17,461 nucleotides of DNA, from NCBI GenBank assembly GCA_937969485.1, contig CALBVQ010000146.1, positions 1 through 17,461 of the forward strand, read 5' to 3'. A program made the position numbers and the translations under genes. The notes below the pieces were generated by a model. That model saw nothing but the letters and a program-made list of their open reading frames with translations. It was not told the DNA's origin and did no database searches. Source of the DNA: an uncultured Saprospiraceae bacterium (GTDB lineage: Bacteria > Bacteroidota > Bacteroidia > Chitinophagales > Saprospiraceae). Of this stretch, positions 1 through 6,390 are shown piece by piece (position 1 is the stretch's first letter; the number at the start of each line of letters is the position of its first letter).

Positions 1-450
1 AATAACTGAGAAAGGTTGACCAGGAACTACATCAACTGATGTTGAAACAAAACCATTAAGTCCTATATCCTCAACTCCTTCAGCTAGCTCTTCTACATCA
101 TTTTCGTAAGCAGTGAAATTAACATCAACATCCCATGAGAATTTACTAGTCTTAACAGGTGTTGCATTAACAACTAATTCAATTCCAGAATTCGTGATAA
201 CTCCACTATTCTGTACTAAGTTTGTAAATCCTGTTGTAGAAGAAATCTGCGTAGCAATTATTACATCATTCGTTGTTGAGTTGTAATATGTAATATCAGC
301 ACCAAGTCTTCCTTTTAAGAATTTAAACTCACCACCTACTTCCCAAGTAGTTGTACTCTCAGGTCTTAGTTCTGCGTTTCCTAGTAAAGTAGCTCTTTCG
401 AATGAATTTGTACCAAATCCAGGAAAAGTAATTGGAGTGATAAATCCGTC
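1..450 (-). pseudogene. Continuation of the SusC-like receptor barrel beyond the in-frame TGA (partial at window edge)
   Basis: Translating on from the TGA at 451-453 in the same minus-strand frame gives 150 codons without a stop. They read as TonB-dependent receptor barrel, for example FERATLLGNAELRPESTTTW, then strand-turn-strand stretches such as RLGADITYYNSTTNDVIIAT and SGIELVVNATPVKTSKFSWD. The N/P-x-LRPE segment is typical of SusC C-terminal barrels. There is no frameshift; one codon alone separates the two parts. Together they give about 845 codons, and the last 150 or so would lie off the window. Either the gene is broken by a nonsense mutation, the base call is wrong, or the stop is read through. 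The sequence alone does not decide. Confidence 0.8.
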
Positions 451-453
451 TCA
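451..453 (-). other. In-frame TGA interrupting the receptor gene
   Basis: The minus-strand codons read ACT TCT ACG TGA GAC GGA TTT. One substitution would restore a sense codon: TGG Trp, CGA Arg, GGA Gly or TCA Ser. TGA is used as a true stop elsewhere in the window (the ABC exporter ends at 11681 with TGA), so general TGA reassignment is not indicated. Confidence 0.85.
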
Positions 454-2535
454 CGTAGAAGTTGCCTGAGTAAATACATTCTGAGTTGCATAAATAAATG
501 CGTTTCCTCCATCATTACCTACTGTACCGATAGACGCTCTAAGTTTAGCGTAATCAAGTAAACCTGAATTCATTTTCAATGCCTCAGTAAGTACAAATCC
601 TAAACTTGCAGAATAAGATTGAAATGTATTATTTTCTGTTGGTAGAATAGAAGACCAGTCATTTCTTGCTGTCAAATTCACAAACAAGTAATTATTAAAT
701 CCTAAATCAGCAGTAGCATAAGCTCCATAGAGTCTTTTTCTAGATCTGAAACTTCCTCCCACAACATCAGTTGCGTTACTAATATCATAGAATCCTGCAA
801 CTGACAATGTTGTACCTGTAGCACTTGCTCTATTATATTTAGTATCAAAAACATTAAAACCACCTAATGCACTTAAAGTAAAGTTTTCAGTGATGTTTTT
901 GTTATAGGCCAAAGTCGCATCCAAGTTAAAATCTCTGTTATTGATCTTTCTTTGATCAACAGATCCAGCAACTGGACGGAAAGGATTAGTTTGGATATCA
1001 AATCCACTCTGTCTAGCATCAGAATATTGATCAATACCTAATCTAACATTAGCTGCAAGATCGTTAGTAATATCATAGTTCAAATACGTATTACCAATCA
1101 CTCTATTTACATCGTCACGGAAAGGATTCCTGTTAACAGTCCAGTACGGATTGTCATAGATACCGTTTCTGTAAGATCTTTGGTCACCATTTTCTTGCAC
1201 ATAAGATGAAACATCATCTGCTGCTGCTTGTCCTATTTTCCCATTACCATTATCAAATGTAGGAGAAGTTCTCAAAAGACCTAACATTACACCGTTAAGG
1301 TTTGAACCTCTTTGGATTCTATCTCCACCAGAATTAATAAAGTTTACACCCATTCCAGATGAAAGCTTATCAGAAATCTTATTTTTAAGATTTAACCTAA
1401 AAGAGTTTCTTGTAAAAGTAGAGTTTGGAACAATACCGTTACTATTAAGTCTTCCAGCAGATAAGAAATAGTTAATGTTATCATTTCCTCCAGATACTGA
1501 CGCATTAAAATCAACCGTATTGCCGTTAACGAAGAATGTGTACGGATCATAAGCAACAGCAGGTTGTCCATTTCCTGTTCCGGCAGGAACTAGGCTTCCA
1601 TTTACATCAAAAGGAGTAGCTTCTCCATCAAATTCTAAATCAGAGATAAGAGGTCCCCAAGAGAAACCATTAGAAGTTGCAGGTCCTAAGTAAGAAGGAA
1701 CACCACCAGTAACTCTACCTTGAGCATATGTATTCTGTCTTGCCGGTAACTTATTAGCTTGATCAAGTGAATAAGTAGTAGAAATAGTAACTTTTGGCTT
1801 ACCAGATTTTCCCTGCTTCGTCGCAATTACAACAGCACCGTTTGCTGCTCTTACACCATATAGTGCAGTAGCTGATGGTCCTTTAAGTACAGTAATACTT
1901 GCGATATCATTTGGATTGATATCTACTGCTCTGTTTGATTGATCCACACCATCCGTTCCATTACCAACAGATGAGTTATCGATAGGCACACCATCCACAA
2001 TAAATAATGGAGAGTTAGAACCATTTACAGATGTATTACCTCTAATTCTAATGTTAGAAGAAGCCCCAGGAGATCCAGAACTACTTGTTACAGTGACACC
2101 TGCAACTTTAGAGTTAAGCGCATTTACAAAGTTTACCTCACGTGAAGCAAGAACTTCGTCAGGGCTTACATTTTGAATTGCATAACCCAGACGGGCTTTG
2201 TTTTTTTCGATCCCCCCTGCAACGACAACAACCTCGTCCAAAAGAGCACCTTCATTCATTACAAGATTAAGAACTGAAGTTCCTGTTATATCGATTTCTT
2301 GAGTTTCGAAACCAGTATAAGAAACAACAACAGTACTTGTGTTTTCCGGCACGCTTAACGAGAAATTTCCATCAATGTCAGTGATAGTTCCCGTCGTAGT
2401 ACCTTTAGCAACAACGGATGCGCCTATTAGCGGCTCACCGTCCGGGTCTGTAATAGTCCCGCTTATCGACTTCTGCGCAAACGACATGCTACAGACTGAT
2501 AAGAACAATAATAAAAGTAGTGAAAGTCTTTTCAT
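451..2535 (-). CDS. SusC/RagA-family TonB-dependent outer-membrane receptor, N-terminal 694 codons up to an in-frame TGA
   Basis: This is the large outer-membrane half of a SusCD-type uptake system, which imports glycans or peptides with energy from TonB. The protein starts with a signal peptide (residues 1-20, hydrophobic Leu run, cleavage probably after SMSFA before Gln21). Residues 22-95 form the CarboxypepD_reg-like beta-sandwich that precedes the plug in this family. A TonB-box-like DEVVVV segment lies at about 100-105. The plug covers roughly 110-245, with the family motifs IRGNTSVNGSNSPLFIVDGV (about 164-183) and LYGVRAANGAVVI (about 225-237). Barrel strands follow. Family members are usually about 1000 residues, so 694 is short. 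The frame ends at a TGA (451-453), and the same frame stays open for 150 further codons to the window edge with recognisable barrel sequence. A SusD partner would be expected downstream, off the left edge. The substrate cannot be read from the sequence. Confidence 0.9.
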   Translation of the reverse strand: MKRLSLLLLLFLSVCSMSFAQKSISGTITDPDGEPLIGASVVAKGTTTGTITDIDGNFSLSVPENTSTVVVSYTGFETQEIDITGTSVLNLVMNEGALLDEVVVVAGGIEKNKARLGYAIQNVSPDEVLASREVNFVNALNSKVAGVTVTSSSGSPGASSNIRIRGNTSVNGSNSPLFIVDGVPIDNSSVGNGTDGVDQSNRAVDINPNDIASITVLKGPSATALYGVRAANGAVVIATKQGKSGKPKVTISTTYSLDQANKLPARQNTYAQGRVTGGVPSYLGPATSNGFSWGPLISDLEFDGEATPFDVNGSLVPAGTGNGQPAVAYDPYTFFVNGNTVDFNASVSGGNDNINYFLSAGRLNSNGIVPNSTFTRNSFRLNLKNKISDKLSSGMGVNFINSGGDRIQRGSNLNGVMLGLLRTSPTFDNGNGKIGQAAADDVSSYVQENGDQRSYRNGIYDNPYWTVNRNPFRDDVNRVIGNTYLNYDITNDLAANVRLGIDQYSDARQSGFDIQTNPFRPVAGSVDQRKINNRDFNLDATLAYNKNITENFTLSALGGFNVFDTKYNRASATGTTLSVAGFYDISNATDVVGGSFRSRKRLYGAYATADLGFNNYLFVNLTARNDWSSILPTENNTFQSYSASLGFVLTEALKMNSGLLDYAKLRASIGTVGNDGGNAFIYATQNVFTQATST

Positions 2536-2646
2536 TATTAAAATTTAGTTAAAAAATAAGTGATATAAATCAAGCCCGAAATTACAAAATATATTATAGT
2601 AACATATTTATCGTGTTTCTTTTTTGATTATTTAAAATTCTGTCTC

Positions 2647-2698
2647 AATGTTAAGAACGTATTAAGATAGCGTTTCGCTTCTTAATAATTTTAACATT
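2647..2698 (-). terminator. Composite hairpin directly after pdxJ, possible terminator or mRNA 3'-end structure
   Basis: An outer perfect 8-bp inverted repeat (AATGTTAA at 2647-2654, TTAACATT at 2691-2698) encloses an 11-bp stem (ATTAAGA plus AGCG at 2661-2672, CGCTTCTTAAT at 2676-2686). That inner stem has one bulged base (2668) and a 3-nt loop. On the minus strand the structure begins 3 nt after the pdxJ stop. No clean U-tract follows, so an intrinsic terminator is only one option; it could also be a 3'-end stabiliser or lie in the leader of the receptor gene. Confidence 0.45.
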
Positions 2699-2701
2699 CT
2701 G

Positions 2702-3427
2702 TTATTTTAAAATATTCTTATACATAGAAATAACATTTTTTAGTCCGAAATATAAGGCGTCAATAGTCAAAGCATGTCCAATACTGACTTCCTTCAATGT
2801 GGGAAGTGCCTCTTTATAAGGCTTCAGGTTCATCATATTAAGATCATGTCCGGCATTGACTTCAATTCCCGCAGACCCCGCAAGTCTAGCTACCTCTGCG
2901 TGTTTAGAAAGTTCGATAAATCCGAGATCCATATCTTTTTTAAAGTCTATTGCGTAATGTCCGGTGTAAAGCTCTATTCTATCAACACCTATATCAGCGC
3001 AGTGCTCGAACATGTGTGGATCGGGGTCCAAAAAAATAGAACTTCTGATACCATTTTCTCTTAATTGATTACAAATATCCTTCAGAAAACTCTTGTGCTT
3101 AAGTGTATCCCATCCATGATCAGAAGTCAATTGTGAAGGATCGTCCGGCACCAAAGTACACTGAGCAGGTTGGTTATCTAAAACCAACTTCATGAAACTT
3201 GGTATTGGATTACCTTCAACATTAAGCTCTGTCGAGATATGTTCCTTAAGGACTGGAATATCATTGTATCGAATGTGACGCTCATCAGGTCTTGGATGCA
3301 CGGTTATTCCATCGGCACCAAACTCCTCGCAGTCCAATGCATATTGTAACAAATTAGGAAAATTTCCCTCTCTACTATTTCTCAGTAAAGCAACCTTGTT
3401 AATATTTACGCTAAGTACCGTTTTCAT
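2702..3427 (-). CDS. pdxJ: Pyridoxine 5'-phosphate synthase PdxJ
   Basis: PdxJ catalyses the last ring-closing step of DXP-dependent vitamin B6 synthesis in the cytoplasm: 1-deoxy-D-xylulose 5-phosphate plus 3-amino-2-oxopropyl phosphate gives pyridoxine 5'-phosphate. The 241-residue length is normal for this TIM-barrel family. The N-terminal LSVNINKVALLRNSR is diagnostic and supports the ATG at 3427. Family motifs seen are TVHPRPDERHI (catalytic-type His44), ELNVEGNP (Glu71), GIEVNAGHDLN (His194) and the phosphate-binding SIGHALTIDAL near the C-terminus. The gene is divergent from the CPBP-cdsA operon. A candidate -7 element (3477-3484) and a short leader hairpin (3444-3461) lie upstream. 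No other B6 gene is in the window. Confidence 0.96.
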   Translation of the reverse strand: MKTVLSVNINKVALLRNSREGNFPNLLQYALDCEEFGADGITVHPRPDERHIRYNDIPVLKEHISTELNVEGNPIPSFMKLVLDNQPAQCTLVPDDPSQLTSDHGWDTLKHKSFLKDICNQLRENGIRSSIFLDPDPHMFEHCADIGVDRIELYTGHYAIDFKKDMDLGFIELSKHAEVARLAGSAGIEVNAGHDLNMMNLKPYKEALPTLKEVSIGHALTIDALYFGLKNVISMYKNILK

Positions 3428-3443
3428 GTAGCAAAGTTTAATC

Positions 3444-3461
3444 TTTTGGCGGAAGCCAAAA
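3444..3461 (-). promoter_or_regulatory. Hairpin in the predicted pdxJ leader
   Basis: A perfect 7-bp inverted repeat, TTTTGGC (3444-3450) and GCCAAAA (3455-3461), closes a 4-nt loop. On the pdxJ transcript the loop is TTCC and the stem ends 16 nt before the ATG, so it could affect ribosome access. It lies between the candidate -7 element and the start codon. No known riboswitch class was recognised. Confidence 0.35.
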
Positions 3462-3476
3462 CAGTTAATATGAAGT

Positions 3477-3484
3477 CAAACATA
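3477..3484 (-). promoter_or_regulatory. Candidate pdxJ promoter -7 element
   Basis: The minus strand reads TATGTTTG, an exact match to the Bacteroidota -7 consensus TAnnTTTG, about 50 nt before the pdxJ ATG. No TTG is found at the right distance for a -33 element, so this is a half match. Confidence 0.3.
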
Positions 3485-3557
3485 AGCAAATAACAAGAAA
3501 AAAATCATAATATTAATATCAACTAACTTACCGTCATAATCATAAATTTCAGCACGA

Positions 3558-3589
3558 TTGGTATAAAGGATATATAAAGTCTACTTTTG
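3558..3589 (+). promoter_or_regulatory. Promoter of the CPBP-cdsA-surE-lpxB operon
   Basis: TTG (3558-3560), a 21-nt spacer, then TACTTTTG (3582-3589) matches the Bacteroidota sigma-A pattern exactly at -7. The last G is 22 nt before the ATG at 3612, giving a short leader. This is the only good match in the 184-bp divergent region on the plus strand, and the downstream genes overlap or are closely spaced, so it probably drives all five. Confidence 0.6.
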
Positions 3590-3611
3590 CTGCGAATAAT
3601 CGTATGAATTG

Positions 3612-4484
3612 ATGAAAACTGCAGGCGAAAAGCAAATTATTTTCTTTGTGATGTTATGTGTCGGGTTCCTATTAGCTACAGTAGCTAGTCTAGTTCCGTT
3701 TCTACTGGAGGGACTAAGTTTCGAAGAAATTTCAGAGAATCCATCCGTGGTCTATGAAGGACCAGCCTCTTCGATAAGGTTGAGCTTATTCTTAAATCAC
3801 CTTTTTATGTTCCTCTTACCCTCTTTAATTTATGGGATCGTATTTTTTGGGAGGGATATTCTTAAAGGATATGATCTTGAAAAGCCACCAGGGCTTGTCA
3901 TAGTTGGGATGGCAATCTTATTTCTGATTGCTTGTTACCCGTTAGTTAATTTGTTTCACTACATCAACATGCAAATTCCACTAATGGACTGGATGAAAGC
4001 GAATGAACAGAATGTAAGTGAAATGTTGAACAAGATAATTATTTCAGATAGCAAATTTGTACTGATTCTGAATGTGTTGCTGATCAGCATTATGCCAGCA
4101 GTTGGCGAGGAATTGGTATTCCGTGGTATTCTTCAGAAGAATTTTGAGAAAATATTAAAAAACGGGCATATTGCCGTGTGGATCTGTGCCTTTCTATTTA
4201 GTGCCATTCACATGCAATTCGAAGGTTTTTTGGCCAGAATGGTTTTAGGTGCAGTAATGGGTTACAGTTACTACCTCACTAGGAATTTTTGGATTCCCGT
4301 GATACTACATTCCCTTAATAATCTAGTACCGCTTTTGGCATTAGCAATGATGGATACAGACTTAACAAACAGCATGGAAGAAGGCGAGCCATTTTTATGG
4401 GTTACCTTAATCTTACCTGTTTTGGGATTACCTTTACTTTATTATTTACATAAGACAATCAATGGCAAGCGAAACATTAGCTAA
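3612..4484 (+). CDS. CPBP-family (Abi/CAAX-like) intramembrane metalloprotease
   Basis: This is an integral membrane protein of the type II CAAX prenyl protease/CPBP family. Bacterial members are membrane-embedded glutamate/metal proteases, mostly of unknown substrate. The catalytic signature is present: EELVFRG (Glu166, Glu167 and Arg171), FSAIHMQFEG (His200 in the FxxxH motif) and ILHSLNN (His233 and the Asn pair). Several hydrophobic segments are visible, roughly residues 9-31, 58-80, 95-115, 150-165, 185-200 and 250-280. A TTG at 3609 would also open the frame, but the ATG at 3612 fits the promoter spacing better. A three-codon frame, ATG AAT TGA (3604-3612), overlaps this ATG. First gene of the operon; its last 23 bases overlap cdsA, which suggests coupled expression with phospholipid synthesis. 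The substrate is not inferable. Confidence 0.9.
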   Translation: MKTAGEKQIIFFVMLCVGFLLATVASLVPFLLEGLSFEEISENPSVVYEGPASSIRLSLFLNHLFMFLLPSLIYGIVFFGRDILKGYDLEKPPGLVIVGMAILFLIACYPLVNLFHYINMQIPLMDWMKANEQNVSEMLNKIIISDSKFVLILNVLLISIMPAVGEELVFRGILQKNFEKILKNGHIAVWICAFLFSAIHMQFEGFLARMVLGAVMGYSYYLTRNFWIPVILHSLNNLVPLLALAMMDTDLTNSMEEGEPFLWVTLILPVLGLPLLYYLHKTINGKRNIS

Positions 4485-5298
4485 ATTAAGGACTAGAGGC
4501 ATAACTGGCCTTCTGTTTGTAATTATTGTATTGGCTCTTACGGGTTATAACAAATACACTGCTTCGTTATTTCTGCTAGTGGTTTGTTTTACTTGTAGTT
4601 TTGAATACACCAATATGGTAAGGAAGCAGGTAAAGGACCCTTCGTTCAACCTCACCTTTGTGTGTGGTGTAGGTCCCTTGATATTCAGTTACTTTAAGCC
4701 TGAGTTAATTGAAGATTACGAGTTACTTATTTTGGGTGTGAGTTTCGGTGTGATCTTATTTTTCGCGTTGAGTGTGATCTTTACAAAAGTGAGAACCAAT
4801 CATAATTTACTAGGGCCAGTTATCAACTTTTTTTACATAGGACTTCCTATGATGTGCATATCGAGATTGGTTGTGTTGGGTGGTGATGAGTACTACAACT
4901 ACATATTAATAGGCTTACTATTTTTCTTGTGGGCCAGTGATTCGGGCTCGTATGTTGTGGGACGGTTTCTCGGAAAGACTCCAATGCATAAGAGAATTTC
5001 ACCAAATAAGACGATTGAAGGATGGCTAGGTGGAATACCTTTTGTGCTTTTGTTTGCCTATTTATTGAGTATATATTTCACTGACATTAACTTATCTCAG
5101 TGGTCAATTTTGGGAATGAGTGTTTGGTTGTTTGGTAGTATGGGCGATTTATTTGAATCAAGTATAAAGAGGCAGTTTCAGATAAAAGATTCAGGAAAAG
5201 GGTTACCTGGTCATGGCGGTTTTTTGGACCGATTTGACTCCTTCATTTTTGCTGCGCCGGTATTCCTATTGATCTTATTTTTAATTTTTGATTTTTAA
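4462..5298 (+). CDS. cdsA: Phosphatidate cytidylyltransferase (CDP-diacylglycerol synthase)
   Basis: CdsA converts phosphatidic acid and CTP into CDP-diacylglycerol and pyrophosphate in the inner membrane, the branch point for all bacterial phospholipids. The 278-residue protein is polytopic (about eight hydrophobic segments). Near its end it carries the full family signature: SSIKRQFQIKDSGKGLPGHG (about 233-252) followed by GFLDRFDS, with the conserved Lys-Arg, Lys-Asp, His-Gly-Gly and Asp-Arg-x-Asp. The conserved WASDSGSYVVGRFLGKTPMH segment (about 157-176) and SPNKTIEGWLGG (180-191) are also present. The ATG at 4462 lies inside the end of the upstream protease gene, with a 23-bp overlap, and the N-terminus has the usual short polar lead into TM1. 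A 26-nt gap separates it from surE. Confidence 0.96.
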   Translation: MASETLAKLRTRGITGLLFVIIVLALTGYNKYTASLFLLVVCFTCSFEYTNMVRKQVKDPSFNLTFVCGVGPLIFSYFKPELIEDYELLILGVSFGVILFFALSVIFTKVRTNHNLLGPVINFFYIGLPMMCISRLVVLGGDEYYNYILIGLLFFLWASDSGSYVVGRFLGKTPMHKRISPNKTIEGWLGGIPFVLLFAYLLSIYFTDINLSQWSILGMSVWLFGSMGDLFESSIKRQFQIKDSGKGLPGHGGFLDRFDSFIFAAPVFLLILFLIFDF

Positions 5299-5324
5299 CT
5301 TGAGGCTTCAATTACGACAAAGAA

Positions 5325-6098
5325 ATGAAGAAACCTACTATTTTAGTAACGAATGATGATGGGATTACGGCACCAGGAATAGCTCATTTAATCAAGCTGA
5401 TGAAGACAATTGGTGAGGTAATTGTAGTTGCGCCAGATAGCCCTCAGTCAGGAATGGGCCATGCGATCACATTGGAGGATCCCTTGAGAATACATCGAGT
5501 TTCGATCTTTGACGGAGTGGAATCGTGGGAATGTTCAGGAACGCCTGTTGATTGTGTAAAGCTAGCACGAAACGTCATATTCAAAGACAGAAAGATTGAC
5601 CTTTGTGTTTCGGGAATAAACCATGGAAGTAATGCGGGGATAAACATTATTTATAGTGGTACTATGAGTGCTGCTATGGAAGCGAGCCTTGAGGATATAG
5701 AATCGATAGGATTTTCTTTACTTGATTTTTCACATGAGGCAATTTTTGACCATGCGGATTCATTTATACTAAAGATAGTGAAAACAACACTTGAGAAAGG
5801 ACTAGGAGGTGGCAGGCTTTTAAACGTAAATATTCCTAAATGCTCAGAACAACCCATCAAAGGGATAAAGGTATGTCGCCAAGGAAAAGGAAACTGGGAG
5901 GAGAAATTCATCGAAGGAAAAGACCCAAGAGGCAATAAATACTATTGGATGAGTGGGAACTTTATCAATAAAGAACATGCCGAAGGATCAGACCTTTTGG
6001 CTTTAAGCCAAAACTACATAAGCGTGGTTCCTTCTACATCTGATTTAACAGATTATGCACAAATAGAAGACATAAACCAAAAGATAAATGAAGCTTAA
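5325..6098 (+). CDS. surE: 5'/3'-nucleotidase SurE
   Basis: SurE is a metal-dependent phosphatase acting on nucleoside 5'- and 3'-monophosphates, and in some species on short polyphosphate; it is cytoplasmic. The length (257 aa) is typical. The N-terminal ILVTNDDGITAPGI carries the metal-ligand pair Asp11-Asp12. Ser42 lies in the PDSPQSGMGHAIT loop, and Asn99 in CVSGINHGSNAG completes the usual metal site. GTPVDCVKLA (72-81) and YSGTMSAAMEA (110-120) are further family blocks. It sits 26 nt after cdsA and its last 11 bases overlap the next small gene. A surE-lpxB neighbourhood is, to my knowledge, common in Bacteroidota; it may be an expression unit rather than a shared pathway. Confidence 0.96.
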   Translation: MKKPTILVTNDDGITAPGIAHLIKLMKTIGEVIVVAPDSPQSGMGHAITLEDPLRIHRVSIFDGVESWECSGTPVDCVKLARNVIFKDRKIDLCVSGINHGSNAGINIIYSGTMSAAMEASLEDIESIGFSLLDFSHEAIFDHADSFILKIVKTTLEKGLGGGRLLNVNIPKCSEQPIKGIKVCRQGKGNWEEKFIEGKDPRGNKYYWMSGNFINKEHAEGSDLLALSQNYISVVPSTSDLTDYAQIEDINQKINEA

Positions 6099-6390
6099 TT
6101 CGGTTATTACGGGAATACTAATAGGTGCAGGGACCATATTTGCTGGTTATGGCATCATCACTCTGCTTTTTGAATTTATGGAGAGTACTGGCTTTATGGA
6201 TGAAGCCAGTCCGGGAGGCAAAAGACAGAGAACCACTTGGTTAATTTCGATCTGCTTAAACATAGTTAGTGTGCAAGTATTTAGCAAGAGAAAAACACAC
6301 AATACACAGAGAGGGGTTTCAATTATTACAGTTCTAGCGGCATTCGCTTGGTTCCTATATTACAACAAGTCCCTGCTTTTCATTGAATAA
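6088..6390 (+). CDS. Small membrane protein of unknown function between surE and lpxB
   Basis: I do not recognise a named family. The 100-residue protein has three likely membrane segments: residues about 5-28 (VITGILIGAGTIFAGYGIIT), 49-63 (TTWLISICLNIVSVQVF) and 77-97 (GVSIITVLAAFAWFLYY). Between the first two is a short loop containing GFMDEASPGGKRQRT, and between the last two a basic stretch, SKRKTHNTQR. The ATG at 6088 overlaps the end of surE by 11 bp, and its stop lies past the lpxB TTG start with an 8-bp overlap. It is therefore embedded in the operon and almost certainly co-translated. The position, not the sequence, hints at a role in envelope or lipid A synthesis; that is inference only. 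Confidence 0.75.
   Translation: MKLNSVITGILIGAGTIFAGYGIITLLFEFMESTGFMDEASPGGKRQRTTWLISICLNIVSVQVFSKRKTHNTQRGVSIITVLAAFAWFLYYNKSLLFIE

Noticed and set aside
451..453. Genome-wide reassignment of TGA to Trp
   Set aside because: The ABC exporter stops at TGA (11681-11683), TGG is used for Trp throughout, and no other gene here contains an in-frame TGA.
451..453. Selenocysteine insertion at the receptor TGA
   Set aside because: SusC-family receptors are not known selenoproteins, and I see no redox motif around the codon.
2339..2548. Plus-strand 69-aa ORF over the receptor start
   Set aside because: It is a shadow of the receptor gene on the other strand; no family resemblance and no promoter.
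2585..2593. TATATTTTG (minus strand) as the receptor promoter
   Set aside because: The spacing inside the element is one base too long for TAnnTTTG and no -33 TTG is present.
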